A stretch of 64,000 nucleotides of DNA from Flavobacterium sp. NRK F7 (GTDB taxonomy: Bacteria > Bacteroidota > Bacteroidia > Flavobacteriales > Flavobacteriaceae). The DNA lies in contig NZ_JAMXLB010000001.1 in NCBI RefSeq assembly GCF_024054195.1, forward strand, positions 372,001 through 436,000, written 5' to 3'. The first letter of the stretch is position 1. Every line of letters starts with the position of its first letter. Below, piece by piece: positions 63,081 through 64,000 of the stretch. Position numbers and translations under genes: made by a program. The notes beneath the pieces were generated by a model. That model searched no databases. It was given only the letters and a program-made list of their open reading frames with translations, and was not told the origin of the DNA.

Positions 63081-64000
63081 ATGTTAGAAGACAAAAACCA
63101 AAAAAGAACCAGTTTAGCTGAATTAGGAGAATTTGGTTTAATTGATTATTTGACCAAAAATATCACCATCAATCACGAATCTACCATTAAAAGTATTGGA
63201 GATGATGCAGCCGTACTTAATTTTGAAAATAAAAAAGTAGTGGTTTCTACCGATTTATTGATTGAAGGTGTTCATTTTGATTTAGCCTATATGCCTTTAA
63301 AACATTTAGGTTATAAGGCGGTGGTAGCTAATCTTTCCGACATTTGTGCCATGAATGCTAAACCTACACAAATTACGGTATCTTTAGCCATGTCTAACCG
63401 ATTTCCTTTAGAAGCTATTGAAGAATTATATGAAGGTATAAAATTAGCCGCTAAGGTTTACAATGTAGATATTATTGGAGGCGACACCACTTCATCTCAA
63501 AAAGGATTAATTATTAGCATCACAGCCATAGGAGAAGTAGACTTAGACGAAGTTGCTTATAGAAATGGTGCAAAACCAACCAATTTATTAGTGGTAACTG
63601 GAGATATAGGTGCTGCTTATATGGGATTACAGGTTTTAGAACGCGAAAAACAAGTATTCCAAGTGAATCCAAATAATCAACCCGATTTAGAACAATATTC
63701 GTATTTAATTGAAAGACAATTGAAACCCGAAGCCAGAGCGGATATCAAAGAATTGTTAGCTCAATTAGACGTAAAACCCACCTCTATGATTGACATTTCA
63801 GATGGTTTATCATCAGAAATACTTCATTTGTGTAAACAGAGTAAAGTGGGTTGTAATCTTTATGAAGAAAAAATTCCAGCTGATCCTCAATTAATTTCTG
63901 TTTGTGAAGAATTCAATCTTGACATTACCACTATTGCTTTAAGCGGCGGAGAAGATTATGAATTGTTATTTACCATTAAAATGGAAGATTTTGATAAAAT
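63081..64000 (+). CDS. thiL: Thiamine-monophosphate kinase, N-terminal part (3' end outside window)
   Basis: An open frame of at least 306 codons that runs off the right edge, so the gene is incomplete here. ThiL phosphorylates thiamine monophosphate to the active diphosphate cofactor. Features include GEFGLIDYL, the metal-binding SIGDDAAVLNFENKKVVVSTDLLIEGVHFD, KAVVANLSDICAMNAKPTQITVSLAM, and DIIGGDTTSSQKGLIISITAIG, all typical of the PurM-like ThiL/HypE superfamily. MIDISDGLSSEILHLC is the substrate/metal motif of the second half. The ATG is clear and a -7 box lies just upstream. Confidence 0.94.
   Translation, partial: MLEDKNQKRTSLAELGEFGLIDYLTKNITINHESTIKSIGDDAAVLNFENKKVVVSTDLLIEGVHFDLAYMPLKHLGYKAVVANLSDICAMNAKPTQITVSLAMSNRFPLEAIEELYEGIKLAAKVYNVDIIGGDTTSSQKGLIISITAIGEVDLDEVAYRNGAKPTNLLVVTGDIGAAYMGLQVLEREKQVFQVNPNNQPDLEQYSYLIERQLKPEARADIKELLAQLDVKPTSMIDISDGLSSEILHLCKQSKVGCNLYEEKIPADPQLISVCEEFNLDITTIALSGGEDYELLFTIKMEDFDK

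Overview
The window is AT-rich chromosomal DNA from a member of the Flavobacteriaceae (Bacteroidota), most likely Flavobacterium or a close relative. Three things support this. Many intergenic regions carry the Bacteroidota -7 promoter box TAnnTTTG instead of TATAAT. Five secreted proteins end in type IX secretion system (T9SS) C-terminal sorting domains, and a PorP/SprF-family gene is present. Housekeeping genes have flavobacterial forms, such as a MurF-alanine racemase fusion. I see no rRNA, tRNA, CRISPR array, insertion sequence or prophage, and no gene-free stretch longer than about 300 bases.

Layout. 1-8.6 kb: the tail of an aspartate kinase, a large outer-membrane protein, a T9SS type B surface protein and a crotonase-family enzyme. 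8.58-8.69 kb: a GC-rich, hairpin-forming gene-free stretch that may be an unannotated RNA. 8.7-9.9 kb: a 2OG-Fe(II) oxygenase and a QueD-like protein, divergently transcribed. 9.9-20.1 kb (minus): a three-gene surface operon made of a 2431-residue multidomain adhesin with a type B sorting domain, a PorP/SprF-type outer-membrane protein and an OmpA/PD40/TPR protein. 20.3-33.7 kb: housekeeping genes (lpxH, an MFS exporter, recJ, adenine deaminase, a lipoprotein, HopJ and OsmC family proteins, rsmI, thymidine kinase, murF-alr, mscL, asd).

33.8-38.7 kb: a small His/Cys protein and a TonB-dependent receptor that resembles zinc receptors, then a lipoprotein prolyl oligopeptidase. 38.8-41.6 kb (minus): an AIM24-family gene, and a porin-like plus fasciclin operon controlled from a promoter with a perfect 10-bp inverted repeat. 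41.7-45.5 kb (minus): a four-gene operon (cation:dicarboxylate symporter, DedA, FAD oxidoreductase, mtgA). 45.7-62.4 kb: a protease-rich stretch with two paralogous T9SS metalloproteases, an S9 peptidase, a small HExxH protein, an M20 peptidase and a third large T9SS protein that shares its C-terminal module with one of the metalloproteases. 62.5-64 kb: recX and the first part of thiL.

Biologically the region combines core metabolism and cell-wall genes with a large investment in secreted peptidases and adhesins. This suits a surface-associated heterotroph that degrades protein and probably peptides. The T9SS machinery itself is not encoded here. Several start codons were reassigned because a -7 box lies on or downstream of the longest possible start.
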